DNA of 53,688 nt from a virus: the IMG/VR virus record IMGVR_UViG_3300042541_001760, positions 1-53,688 of that record. The stretch is one strand, 5' to 3'. Positions 1 to 9,100 of the stretch are shown here, piece by piece. Each line of letters opens with the position of its first letter. The stretch's first letter is position 1. The notes beneath the pieces are model-generated. The model ran no database searches. It saw only the letters and a program-made list of their open reading frames with translations, and was not told the DNA's origin. A program made the translations under genes and the position numbers.

Positions 1-905
1 TACTAGGAAATGGTGTTTCAGTTGGTGTGGCAGTGTTTGTTGGGGTTTTAGTATTGGTTGGTGTTTGAGTAGTAGTAGTAGTATTAGTAGGCGTTTGAGT
101 AGTAGTAGGAGTTACCGTTGGTGTTGGGGTTTGGGTTGTAGTAGTGGTAGGTGTTTCTGTTCTAGTAGGGGTGTTAGTTGGCGTTTCATTTTGTGTTGGG
201 GTATTAGTTGGTGTTTCAGTTTGTGTTGGTGTTGGTGTCTGAGTGTTAGTCCGAGTATTAGTCGGAGTTGGAGTGTTTGTGGTTGTTTCGGTTGGGGTAA
301 TGGTATTAGTCGGTGTATTTGTAGGTGTTTGCGTAGGTGTTTGTGTTGGGGTTTTAGTCGGTGATTTTGTCACCGGTGGTGTCATGGTTGGTGTAGGTGT
401 CGGTGTATTTGATGGAGTTACGTCAGGTGTTTGTGTTGGGGTTTGTGTCTGAGTACTTGTTGGTGTATTTGTTGGGGTATTTGTTGGGGTTGGAGATTCC
501 GGCGTTGTTGGGGTTGGTGTTGGGGTTGTAGTTTTTGTTGGTGTATTTGTTGGTGTATTTGTTGGTGTAACAGTATTTGTTGTCGTGTTTGTTGGCGTGT
601 TTGTTGGTGTGTTTGTTGGTGTATCGGTATTTGTTGGTGTATTTGTTGTTGTGTTTGTTGGTGTTCTTGTTGGGTTCGGACTCGATAAAGGGGTTTTTGT
701 GTTTGTTGGTGTAACAGTATTTGTTGGTGTTTGAGTCGCGGTTTGAGTCGCGGTGGTGGTTATTGTTGGCGTATTTGTTGGTGTAACAGTATTTGTTGGT
801 GTTTGAGTCTCGGTTTGAGTTGGGGTAATGGTTATTGTTGGCGTAACAGTATTGGTAGGGGTTTTAGTTGGGGTAACGGTAGGTGTTGGTGTTGTCGTGG
901 GTGTT
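1..905 (-). repeat. Mucin-like PTxT tract of the giant adhesin
   Basis: The plus strand is GT-rich degenerate repeats (GTTGGTGTTTG-like). Read on the minus strand they give almost uninterrupted P-T-N-T, P-T-Q-T and P-T-P-T units, about 300 residues before the window edge. The period is codon-phased (6, 12 or 18 nt), so this is protein-level repetition. One interruption near 360-385 reads [10 protein letters not shown], comparable to the KTPxxT motifs in the two neighbouring proteins. Confidence 0.9.
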
Positions 906-3900
906 GGGCATACCACATCACCATTTAGAACTAAATTACACTCATCACAATCGTCAAATAACCTATACGAACTAAATGGTAATGAGGTATTAGGTATACC
1001 TCTTGAAATTACGGTACAAGCACTAAATCCATCTTCGGTTGTTAGTAAAAACGTATTTTGGGTACTACTAATTAATATACCTAATAGATCCGGCTGATTA
1101 GTTAAGTCAATACGGTAAGTACCACAACAAGAACTTAAAACAATTGGTAAAGTAGTTGTGCTCGGAGTTGGGGTATGTGTAGGTGTTGGGCTAGGTGTTG
1201 GACAAGCTCCTCCGGGTAAGTAATTAGCAATACAAGTATCACAATCACCAGTGAAATTAAAAACATAATCAGCAGTTTCAAAAACAAGATTAACATAACC
1301 GTATGTTAATTTCGTACAACCCGAATACCCATCAGTTTCAATATAATAAATTTCATTTAGAGTTAATCCAGAAGCGATTGCTGGATTTGTAAATTTAATA
1401 TTGGTATTACCACAACAAGAAGAGAATACTAATTCTACTTTTGTTGGGGTAGGTGTTGGGGTTGATGTTTGAGTTGGGGTTCTAGATGGATTATTAGTTC
1501 TAGTAGGTGTAGGGGTTGACCTATTACTCGGCGTTGATGTTTTAGTTGCGGTTATTGTAGGGGTAACCGTAGGTGTTGGGGTTGGGGTAGGCGTTAACCC
1601 TAAACAATCATTACAACTATTGTAAGGCCCAATAAATGAAGTTATTTGATTAGGACAACAAGAACAAGACCCACTCATAGTAACAACAAAACAATCCGTC
1701 TCAACATAAGAAGAATTATTTAATTCGGTAATACTATTTTGGGTGCAATTATTATATGAAGTAAAATAACCCCCAACTATTAAATTTAGACCGTCGTTTG
1801 TTAATGATACTTTATAAGCCGAACCACCACCAAAACCATTTCCTGTGACAAATGAAGTTACAACAGATCCGGTGGAATCCAATTTAACAATACCATTATA
1901 AGTTACCCCTTGATATGTGGTGAAATTACCAACGATTATATAATTACCATCAGAATCAACCTCAATATCTCTTATTGTTCCTCCACTAAATCCAACTCCC
2001 GTATTGAAACTATTGTCTACTGTTCCGTTTGAATTTAACTTTATTAATCCATTATGATTAATTCCGTTATATTGAGTAAAGTCACCACCAACTAAAATGG
2101 TATCATCCCCTAATACTTTAACCGCATAGACCGAATTATTAAACCCTACCCCACAATTAAATGCCGGTTCGATATTACCACCATTTGTTAACGCCACTAT
2201 CTTATTAGATGATATTCCATCAAACTCAGTAAAAGACCCGACCGCAATTATTGTTCCATCAGATAATAAATCTATGTCATAAACATATTCATCATTAATA
2301 TTTGGTAAAAAACCTCCATTACCAAAACCAGGATCAACACTACCATTATAATCTAATCTTATTAGTTTATGATAATATATTCCTCCGGGGTTACTAAATG
2401 TACCCCCAACCAATATTTGATTATTAGGTTGTATTTTTATTTTAGATATTGCACCTCCATTGGGGAAGTTTATTGTAGTGAATCCTGGGTCTATTAATCC
2501 TGTCGAATCTACTCTTTGTATTAGGTTACCGGCAATGTTTACTTGTTGAGCTAAACCAACCAATACGTATGTGTCTGGTTGTTGAACAACTTCATTAACA
2601 TATACATAACTTGGACCTCCGTAATTAAATGTTGTATCTAAAGTACCATTAGGATTTAATCTTATGACCTCATCTGACAAACTAATACCACTATATTGTG
2701 AGAAATTACCCGCCAATAATACCTTATCATCAATTTGTACATCAACACCAATTACAAAATTATTAAATCCTGAACCAATTCTAAAATCTCCCGTATTAAT
2801 TGTTCCGGGTAAAATATTAATATTGACATCATATATTGAATTTAAAACCATTGTACTTGTGGTACATCCACTATAAACTCTTCCATCGGTACACGCACTT
2901 AATTCATAACAATATCTTTGAATGAATGTTGGGGTAACCGTTGGTGTTTGTGTTGGGGTTGCCGTATTTGTTGAGGTTACCGTAGGTGTTGCCGTATTTG
3001 TTGCGGTTACCGTAGGTGTTACCGTCGGTGTTGAGGTTGTTGTTGGTGTTGGAGTAGGACATATAATCCCTATTGTGTCCAATCTACATGTATCACAATC
3101 TAAATATTCGGATATTGAAACGAAATCGTATAATATGTCAGGGGCATGATTAACAACCGTAGTACATCCAGTATAGCCATCTGTAATTAAATAATATGTT
3201 ATTAATGGGTTTAAGGAATAAATTAATTCTGACTCTTCAGTTAAACCAATATAAATTTCATCACAACAATCTTTAAAGGCTTTTTGTGGTCTAGTTGGTG
3301 TTGGGCTAGGTGTTTGAGTTGGTGTTGGTGTAGGACAATTATTATTACCGGTACTATCTGTTAAACAATTAATACAATTAGTATAAGGATTACTAATAGA
3401 AATAAATTCGTAAAAGTTATCAGGTCTTACGGGAACAATAGTCACACAACCAACAAATTGAGATGTCTCAATATAATATGTTTTTGTTGGATCAAGTGTT
3501 GATATAAACTGAGTTTCCTCCATCAAGGAGAATAAATCAGTTGTACAACAAGAACTAAATCCTAATTGTGGTGACGGGCTTGTTGGGGTAACTGTTGGTG
3601 TTAGTGTTGGGGTAACTGTTGGTGTTAGTGTTGGTGTGACTGTTTTGGTTGCAGTTCGACTTGGCGTGACTGTTTTAGTTGTAGTTGGAGTTGGTGTTGG
3701 TGTTGAAGTCGCGCTTGTTGGAGAGGGGGTTTGGGTTGCGGTTTTTGTGGGTATTGGTAATGGAACCCACGGACCGGTGTTTGGTTGAGGTTCTACGTAC
3801 CCAAATGTTTTAGTTGGGGTTGGGGTTGGTGTCTTAGTTGGGGTTGTGGCAGGAGTTGCGGTGTTAGTCGGAGTTTGGGTTGGTGTAGGTGTTGGGCTAG

Positions 3901-4498
3901 GTGTTGGGCAAGCTCCTCCGGGTAAGTAAGTAGTAATACAAGTATTACAATCACCAATTACATTAAAAACATTATCAGCGGTTTCTAAAACAAGATTAGC
4001 ATAACCGTATGTTAGTTTTGTACAAGCTGAATACCCATCAGTTTCAATATAATAAATTTCATTTAGAGTTAACCCAGAGGCAATTGCCGGATCTATGAAT
4101 TTAATATTGGTATTACCACAACAAGAAGAGAATACTAATTCTACTTTTGTTGGGGTGGGAGTATGGGTTGACGTTTGAGTTGGGGTTGACGTTTGAGTTG
4201 GGGTAGGCGGGGTAGGCGGGGTAGGCGGGGTAGGCGGGTCAATTACGACCTCACCTTTATCGTTCAAGATTAGATAAGTTATACAATCACCATCTAAAAA
4301 CCCATCAGGGGTATTAATACCAATTACTCCATTAACGTAAGTTTCTGTAGACCCATCCGAATAAGTAATAGTTCCAGATGTGTTATCAATATTCGGAGTT
4401 ACAATTACGGTAACACAATTTGCCCCATTACAATCACATATAGTAATAGTATATGGACCACAACTATATATTAGACCATTAAATATTAATTCACACAT
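1..4498 (-). CDS. Giant modular Thr/Pro-rich virion adhesin with seven-repeat delta-60 propeller (C-terminus cut by window edge)
   Basis: The minus frame stays open from ATG at 4498 to base 1, so at least 1499 residues are present and the C-terminus is missing. In order: an N-terminal domain (about 1-80), a PPT linker, then Cys-rich modules of ~75 residues (each starting near S-S-C-C, with Y-x-E-T-D-G-Y-x-x-C-T and a closing D-C-x-x-C) separated by PTPT linkers. Residues ~560-915 form seven delta-60/DUF5122-type repeats (cores such as ILVGGDFT). Two more CC modules follow, then ~300 residues of PTNT-type sequence running off the edge. Delta-60 repeats are predicted beta-propellers, usually on exported bacterial proteins. 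I infer a tail fibre or capsid decoration adhesin. No catalytic motif is visible. TATTTAT lies 4 nt before the start. Confidence 0.85.
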   Translation of the reverse strand, partial: MCELIFNGLIYSCGPYTITICDCNGANCVTVIVTPNIDNTSGTITYSDGSTETYVNGVIGINTPDGFLDGDCITYLILNDKGEVVIDPPTPPTPPTPPTPTQTSTPTQTSTHTPTPTKVELVFSSCCGNTNIKFIDPAIASGLTLNEIYYIETDGYSACTKLTYGYANLVLETADNVFNVIGDCNTCITTYLPGGACPTPSPTPTPTQTPTNTATPATTPTKTPTPTPTKTFGYVEPQPNTGPWVPLPIPTKTATQTPSPTSATSTPTPTPTTTKTVTPSRTATKTVTPTLTPTVTPTLTPTVTPTSPSPQLGFSSCCTTDLFSLMEETQFISTLDPTKTYYIETSQFVGCVTIVPVRPDNFYEFISISNPYTNCINCLTDSTGNNNCPTPTPTQTPSPTPTRPQKAFKDCCDEIYIGLTEESELIYSLNPLITYYLITDGYTGCTTVVNHAPDILYDFVSISEYLDCDTCRLDTIGIICPTPTPTTTSTPTVTPTVTATNTATPTVTSTNTATPTQTPTVTPTFIQRYCYELSACTDGRVYSGCTTSTMVLNSIYDVNINILPGTINTGDFRIGSGFNNFVIGVDVQIDDKVLLAGNFSQYSGISLSDEVIRLNPNGTLDTTFNYGGPSYVYVNEVVQQPDTYVLVGLAQQVNIAGNLIQRVDSTGLIDPGFTTINFPNGGAISKIKIQPNNQILVGGTFSNPGGIYYHKLIRLDYNGSVDPGFGNGGFLPNINDEYVYDIDLLSDGTIIAVGSFTEFDGISSNKIVALTNGGNIEPAFNCGVGFNNSVYAVKVLGDDTILVGGDFTQYNGINHNGLIKLNSNGTVDNSFNTGVGFSGGTIRDIEVDSDGNYIIVGNFTTYQGVTYNGIVKLDSTGSVVTSFVTGNGFGGGSAYKVSLTNDGLNLIVGGYFTSYNNCTQNSITELNNSSYVETDCFVVTMSGSCSCCPNQITSFIGPYNSCNDCLGLTPTPTPTPTVTPTITATKTSTPSNRSTPTPTRTNNPSRTPTQTSTPTPTPTKVELVFSSCCGNTNIKFTNPAIASGLTLNEIYYIETDGYSGCTKLTYGYVNLVFETADYVFNFTGDCDTCIANYLPGGACPTPSPTPTHTPTPSTTTLPIVLSSCCGTYRIDLTNQPDLLGILISSTQNTFLLTTEDGFSACTVISRGIPNTSLPFSSYRLFDDCDECNLVLNGDVVCPTPTTTPTPTVTPTKTPTNTVTPTITITPTQTETQTPTNTVTPTNTPTITTTATQTATQTPTNTVTPTNTKTPLSSPNPTRTPTNTTTNTPTNTDTPTNTPTNTPTNTTTNTVTPTNTPTNTPTKTTTPTPTPTTPESPTPTNTPTNTPTSTQTQTPTQTPDVTPSNTPTPTPTMTPPVTKSPTKTPTQTPTQTPTNTPTNTITPTETTTNTPTPTNTRTNTQTPTPTQTETPTNTPTQNETPTNTPTRTETPTTTTTQTPTPTVTPTTTQTPTNTTTTTQTPTNTKTPTNTATPTETPFPS
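1207..1445 (-). repeat. CC module, second near-identical copy
   Basis: This ~80-residue module begins V-E-L-V-F-S-S-C-C and ends near C-D-T-C followed by Y-L-P-G-G-A-C. It is nearly identical to the module at 3907-4146, differing at only a handful of residues. Other modules in the same protein share only the Cys pattern. The match suggests recent duplication or gene conversion across ~2.7 kb that includes the propeller. Confidence 0.85.
1745..2810 (-). other. Seven-repeat delta-60 (DUF5122-type) beta-propeller domain
   Basis: Seven consecutive ~45-55 residue repeats can be read. Each has a D-V-x-I-x-x-D-D-x-like strand, then V-L-L-A-G-N-F or I-L-V-G-G-D-F, then an x-x-x-G-I-x-x-N-x-I-x-x-L segment, a D/N-x-N-G-T turn and a D-x-x-F-N end. 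Seven copies would close a seven-bladed propeller. Flanking sequences look like the two halves of a CC module, so the propeller appears inserted into one. Confidence 0.8.
3907..4146 (-). repeat. CC module, first copy
   Basis: This is the first complete Cys-rich module after the N-terminal domain. It shares S-S-C-C-G-N-T-N, the Y-I-E-T-D-G-Y core and the C-x-T-C end with the copy at 1207-1445. More diverged modules lie near 3345-3575 and 3050-3290 and at 905-1160. The paired cysteines suggest disulfide or metal stabilisation, which is inferred only. Confidence 0.85.
4200..4238 (+). repeat. Four tandem 9-bp GGGGTAGGC repeats, potential G-quadruplex
   Basis: Four perfect copies of GGGGTAGGC are followed by GGG, giving five G-runs of 3-4 separated by 5-nt loops on the plus strand. 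This is striking in such an AT-rich genome. The unit is three codons and encodes the P-P-T linker of the adhesin on the minus strand, so the G-rich strand is the transcription template. Confidence 0.85.
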
Positions 4499-4502
4499 AC
4501 CG

Positions 4503-4509
4503 ATAAATA
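4503..4509 (-). promoter_or_regulatory. TATTTAT element 4 nt before the giant adhesin start
   Basis: The minus strand reads TATTTATCGGTATG with ATG at 4498. It belongs to the TATTTATnnGTATG subgroup also found at 41323 and 47466. It may be a late promoter giving a leaderless or nearly leaderless message; this is inferred from recurrence only. Confidence 0.45.
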
Positions 4510-4594
4510 CAATTCATTTTAAAATAAATATAAGGTGATAAGATATATTTTAAACAACTTTTTGTATTTACTTTATTTTATTTTTTTGTGATCA

Positions 4595-4804
4595 TTATAT
4601 AACTAGATTATAATAACAATTACTATTAATAATACTTAATGAATAGGTTCCATATATATCTTTATTAATAGAACTAGAATCAAAAGTATAAGGTAATAAC
4701 TGGGTTCCCAGACCAAAAGATTCATTACTCCCGGTTGGAGTAAACATAATATTCGCCTGTTCTCCGCTAAAATTTACACTGCTTATTATAACTGTTTGTG
4801 GCAT
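4595..4804 (-). CDS. Small uncharacterised protein between giant fibre genes
   Basis: This 69-residue protein starts at ATG 4804; a GTG two codons upstream is a less likely start. It begins M-P-Q-T-V-I-I-S-S-V-N-F-S-G and is rich in Ser, Thr, Asn, Gly and Tyr, with no Pro-Thr repeats, signal peptide or clear motif. The composition (beta-rich, polar) and the position between virion genes on the same strand suggest a small virion or fibre-associated protein. It lies 30 nt after the end of the upstream gene, so it is probably co-transcribed. Function is not recognised. Confidence 0.6.
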   Translation of the reverse strand: MPQTVIISSVNFSGEQANIMFTPTGSNESFGLGTQLLPYTFDSSSINKDIYGTYSLSIINSNCYYNLVI

Positions 4805-4834
4805 TATCACTTTTTTCTTAATAAAGTTGATGTT

Positions 4835-6118
4835 TTAGTTAAATATTTGGTTTTTGGTTTTAGTTGGTGTTCTTGTTGGTGTTAGTGTTGGTGTTCTTGT
4901 TACAGGTGGGGTTTTACGAGGCGTTCTAGTTTGTGTTGGTGAATTTGTCGGAGTTGGTGTTGGGCATGAACATACATTATTAATATATGCGGTGGCACCA
5001 CATGCACTTGAGATAATACTAACGTTTAAAGCACAGACACTATCCGTCATAAATTTCTTTAGTGTACGTGTGGTTGTAATCCCAAAACAATCTGTTACAG
5101 AAAAATATGAGAAATCACAAAGCATACCCCCATAAAGATTCCAATTTGAGCAACATTTTGCTGGTGTTGGGGTTGGTGTTCTTGTTGGGGTTGGTGTTCT
5201 TGTTACAGGTGGGGTTTTACGAGGTGTTCTAGTTGGTGTAGGAGTAGGTAATGTAGTTTTTGTTGGGGTTGGTGAACTAGACTTACTGATACTAGGAGTT
5301 ACTGTAATAGTCGGTGTTACTGTTACAGGTGGGGTTTTACGAGGTGTTCTAGTTTGTGTTCTAGTTGGTGTTACTGTTCTAGTTGGTGTTACCGTTTTAG
5401 TTGGAGTTACTGTTGATGTTCTAGTTGGTGTTACCGTTTTAGTCGGAGTTACTGTTGATGTTCTAGTTGGTGTTACTGTTCTAGTTGGTGTTACTGTTCT
5501 AGTTGGTGTTGGGGTTGAACTAACGCAAGGTATTTGAACTAATGATGTTGAGAATCCGGAATCATCCGTTATACAACTAACCGCTCCACTGAAATTAATC
5601 CATTGAGATTCATCACCAATAGGTAATGTCGTATCTAAAGGTAATGTAGACCCTGTTAGACCTAAATTGATATAATATACCACCCACTCAATCCCATTCC
5701 AATAAATAGAATAATTTTTTGAATTAGGGTATACGAAAGTGAATGATCTTTTTCCGTTTATAATTGAGCCTTCAGTTGGTGACACAACCCCACATTCAGA
5801 TGAAACCGAAAAATATTCGCAAAAGTAACCACTAGTTGAGGTTAGTGTTGGTGTATTGGTTATGGTCGGAGTTACTGATGGGGTTGGTGTTGCACCTGTT
5901 ATACAACTTTCGCACTGACCACTCATGTACTCAGGAGTAATAAAATTAGTAACACCACTTGATGTTCCTGTAAAAGATTCTAAATAATAACATGTTGTAC
6001 CACTACCATTATTATAGGACACTATGTCTCCAATTGAAAAAGCAGATAAAATTATATTAAAATTTATATCGTTAGTTGATGTTAGACAGTCGGTAAATAA
6101 TGAAGCGGTGTAAGACAT
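4835..6118 (-). CDS. Thr/Pro-rich modular virion protein with KTPPVT motifs
   Basis: The protein has 427 residues: an N-terminal Cys-containing module (about 1-80, ending C-E-S-C), a short PTPS linker, a second folded region (about 95-200) containing Y-W-N-G-I-E-W-V-V-Y-Y, a Thr/Arg/Pro tract (about 200-320), a CC module (starting C-C-S-N-W) and a terminal PT tail. The tract repeats T-R-T-P-R-K-T-P-P-V-T three times. Unlike its neighbours it is rich in Arg and Lys, giving a basic mucin-like stalk. It shares module types and linkers with both flanking giant genes and is probably part of the same fibre or decoration apparatus. A TATTTAT element lies 19 nt upstream. Confidence 0.8.
   Translation of the reverse strand: MSYTASLFTDCLTSTNDINFNIILSAFSIGDIVSYNNGSGTTCYYLESFTGTSSGVTNFITPEYMSGQCESCITGATPTPSVTPTITNTPTLTSTSGYFCEYFSVSSECGVVSPTEGSIINGKRSFTFVYPNSKNYSIYWNGIEWVVYYINLGLTGSTLPLDTTLPIGDESQWINFSGAVSCITDDSGFSTSLVQIPCVSSTPTPTRTVTPTRTVTPTRTSTVTPTKTVTPTRTSTVTPTKTVTPTRTVTPTRTQTRTPRKTPPVTVTPTITVTPSISKSSSPTPTKTTLPTPTPTRTPRKTPPVTRTPTPTRTPTPTPAKCCSNWNLYGGMLCDFSYFSVTDCFGITTTRTLKKFMTDSVCALNVSIISSACGATAYINNVCSCPTPTPTNSPTQTRTPRKTPPVTRTPTLTPTRTPTKTKNQIFN
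4901..5353 (-). repeat. Three dispersed 30-bp repeats encoding RTPRKTPPVT
   Basis: Near-perfect 30-bp copies lie at 4901-4930, 5204-5233 and 5324-5353, with one T/C difference in the first copy. Each contains GGTGGGGTTTTACGAGG on the plus strand and encodes the same peptide in frame. High nucleotide identity suggests recent internal duplication or recombination. Confidence 0.85.
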
Positions 6119-6137
6119 AATTTTTATATTTTATAAT

Positions 6138-6144
6138 ATAAATA
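6138..6144 (-). promoter_or_regulatory. TATTTAT element upstream of the 427-residue fibre gene
   Basis: The minus strand reads GATATTTATATTATAAAA, ending 19 nt before ATG 6118. It sits exactly in the gap after the stop codon of the upstream giant gene. It is a member of the recurrent motif set. Confidence 0.45.
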
Positions 6145-9100
6145 TCACGGAGTACAAGAAGTGCAACCACTAAATGTGGAACCTGTCCAAGAAATTGAAA
6201 TTCTTTCTATAGGACTTTCTTGTACACCTCTATATTCCCAACATCCTGTGATACCTGATAATTTAACTACTTGATTAATAGTTAATCCTGACAAATTAGA
6301 GTTAGTGTATATACATTCTCTACTATCTCCACTAAAGAATCTATTAAAAGAATTTTGAATTGTTGTAGAACTAAAGTCTGTTACCGTAGGGTCAATATTC
6401 CAATCAAAGTTAATTAGACCAGCCCCATTCCTATCCAACACATTCAACGAAGTATATCCGGTTAATGATGTGTATGTTGAGAATGGATTAAGTGTCTGTA
6501 ATGTCACGAACGTCCAATTGTTACCCAACTCAGAGTTTATGTTTGGCCAAACCCCACCATTAAAATTATAATTAGAGAAGTAAGATGCTGACCTTGTTTG
6601 ACCTTCAATCAACGCTAACGACTCTAAAATAAATTGGAATGACTGAGCCTCCACAGTCAAGAAACCTTCAACAAGGTTACCATTTGGATTTACAAATAAT
6701 AGGTTATTTACTTTTTTACCTAAAGTGTTTGTAAAATAATTCCAAGATGTTAGGTAATTGTTATAATCCTTTTGAACTCCCGTATTGTTAATATAGAAAT
6801 TTGATGGTAAAGATGATGTATTACCATTTGTTAATGTAGACCCTGTTCGTGTATATATCGGAGAAGATTCATTAATTACACATATAGCAATAAAACTATC
6901 CGTTTCAGGGGTGAAATTACCTGCGGTTGAGAATTGTGTTAATTCCGCATGATTAAATGGAACACCTTGAGATCCGTATATATCTGAAGTTATAGTAGGG
7001 TATGATGCGAAATCCCAACCATTATTAATTATTTGTTTAACTGACGTATCGTTTGATATACCACTATATAGTAAAGAGTTATTATCAACGTAGTTACCAC
7101 CAATTGTCGCTCCCGATAAAGTTCCTGTTATAGGATAAATCGGCCAAGAAACCCATCTTTCATCCCACAATACCATCTCATAAAGAGACCCTGTATATCC
7201 ACTTGTTAATGTTAATCCACTATACCAAGTTCTAACACTTAAAGCAACATCTTGTAATAACGAATCACTATATGACCCAGAACCGTCATAGAAAACATAA
7301 ATATTTCTATCCAAATTAGGATTACAGTTACATAGTACGTCAGATAATATATTTGACCTTGGGCTTGGTGTGTTTGTTGGAGTTACCGTTTTAGTTGGGG
7401 TTATTGATGATGTAGGGGTGACAGTTTTGGTTACACTAGGGGTTAGCGTATTTGTTCTTGTTATGGTAGGAGTTACCGTATTAGTTGGAGTTTCAGTTTG
7501 TGTTGGGGTTGTTGTTTGTGTTGGAGTTTTAGTTGCAAATGGAGTTCTATTGGGAGTTTTTGTTGGAGTTGTTGTTTTCGTAGGGGTAACGGTGCTAGTT
7601 GGCGTAGTCGTATTTGTTGGAGTTTCAGTATTTGTCGGAGTTGTTGTTTTTGTGGGAGTAACTGTGATAGTTGGGGTGGGGGTATTTGTTGGGGTTGTGG
7701 TGTTTGAAGGTGGTATAGTAATAGTTGGAGTAGGTGTTTTAGTTGATGTTGGGGTGATAGTATTTGTCGGTGTTGGTGTATTTGTTGGTGTATTTGTTGG
7801 TGTTTCAGTATTTGTTGGTGTCGTTGTATTTGTTGGAGTTTGAGTTGCGGATGGAGTTTTTGTTTGGGTTATTGTGTTTGTAGGTGTTTGTGTTTGTGTG
7901 GCGGTAACTGTGTTGGACGGCGTTTGAGTATTTGTTGGTGTGGATGTCTGAGTTGGAGTTTTAGTATTTGTTGGTGTTGTTGTTTGAGTTGGAGTCTCTG
8001 TTCTGGTTGGTGTTTGTGTAATCGTATTCGTAGGTGTTGAGGTATTAGTTGAGGTAGGTGTTTTTGTATTTGTTGGAGTTACAGTATTGGTAGGTGTAAC
8101 TGTGCTAGTTGTAGTATTTGTATTAGTTATAGTGTTTGTGGGTGTTTGTGTAGATGTTGGCGTTCGAGTTGCGAATGGAGTTTTAGCGGGGGTTTTAGTG
8201 TTAGTTGGGGTCTGAGTAATTGTTTTAGTCGGAGTATTTGTTGGTGTTGATGTAATTGTATTAGTTGGGGTGGGGGTAGGTGTTTTTGTGTTAGTTGGAG
8301 TTATAGTATTAGTAGGTGTAACTGTATTAGTTGGGGTTTTAGTAGGTGTAACCGTATTAGTTGGTGTAGATGTTTTTGTGGGTGTTTTTGTATTGGTTGG
8401 GGTTAGGGTATTTGTAGTAGTAACAGTAGAAGTTATCGTATTAGTAGGGGTTGCAGTATTTGTTGGTGTTTGAGTATTAGTAGGGGTTTTAGTTGCAAAT
8501 GGAGTTTTAGCCGGAGTTTTAGTGCTAGTTATTGTTTGTGTGGGTGTTTGTGTAATAGTGTTAGTTGGTGTTTGGGTTCTAGTGTTTGTAGGTGTCTGAG
8601 TTGGTGTTTTAGTATTTGTTTGGGTTTGAGTATTAGTAGGAGTTTGAGTATTAGTAGGGGTTTGAGTATTAGTAGGGGTTTTAGTATTAGTAGGAGTTTT
8701 AGTATTAGTAGGAGTTTGAGTATTTGTTGGTGTGGATGTTATTTGAGCAGGTGTTATAGTTGGAGTAACAGTAGTTGTTTTAGTTGGAGTTATAGTATTA
8801 GTAGGAGTTATAGTATTAGTAGGAGTTTGAGTATTTGTTGGTGTGGATGTTTGAGTTTGAGTATTAGTTTGAGTTTGAGTATTAGTAGGGGTTTTAGTTG
8901 CAAATGGAGTTTTAGCCGGAGTTTTAGTGTTTGTAGGTGTTTGTGTTTGAGTTTGTGTGGTAGTGTTAGTTGGGGTTTGAGTATTTGTATTTGTAGGTGT
9001 CTGAGTTGGAGTTTTAGTATTTGTTGGTGTAGGTGTTTGAGTTGTCGTTTCTGTGTTGGTAGGTGTTTGAGTAATTGTATTTGTAGGTGTTGGCGTTTCT

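Noticed and set aside
1-900. CRISPR-like appearance of regular repeats
   Set aside because: The repeats are degenerate, codon-phased, have no unique spacers of constant length and translate cleanly to PTNT units.
65-1097. Several plus-strand open frames rich in V-G-V or C-W-x across the GT repeats
   Set aside because: They are the antisense of the PTxT-coding minus frame. Repetition keeps other frames open, and the sequences are nonsensical low complexity.
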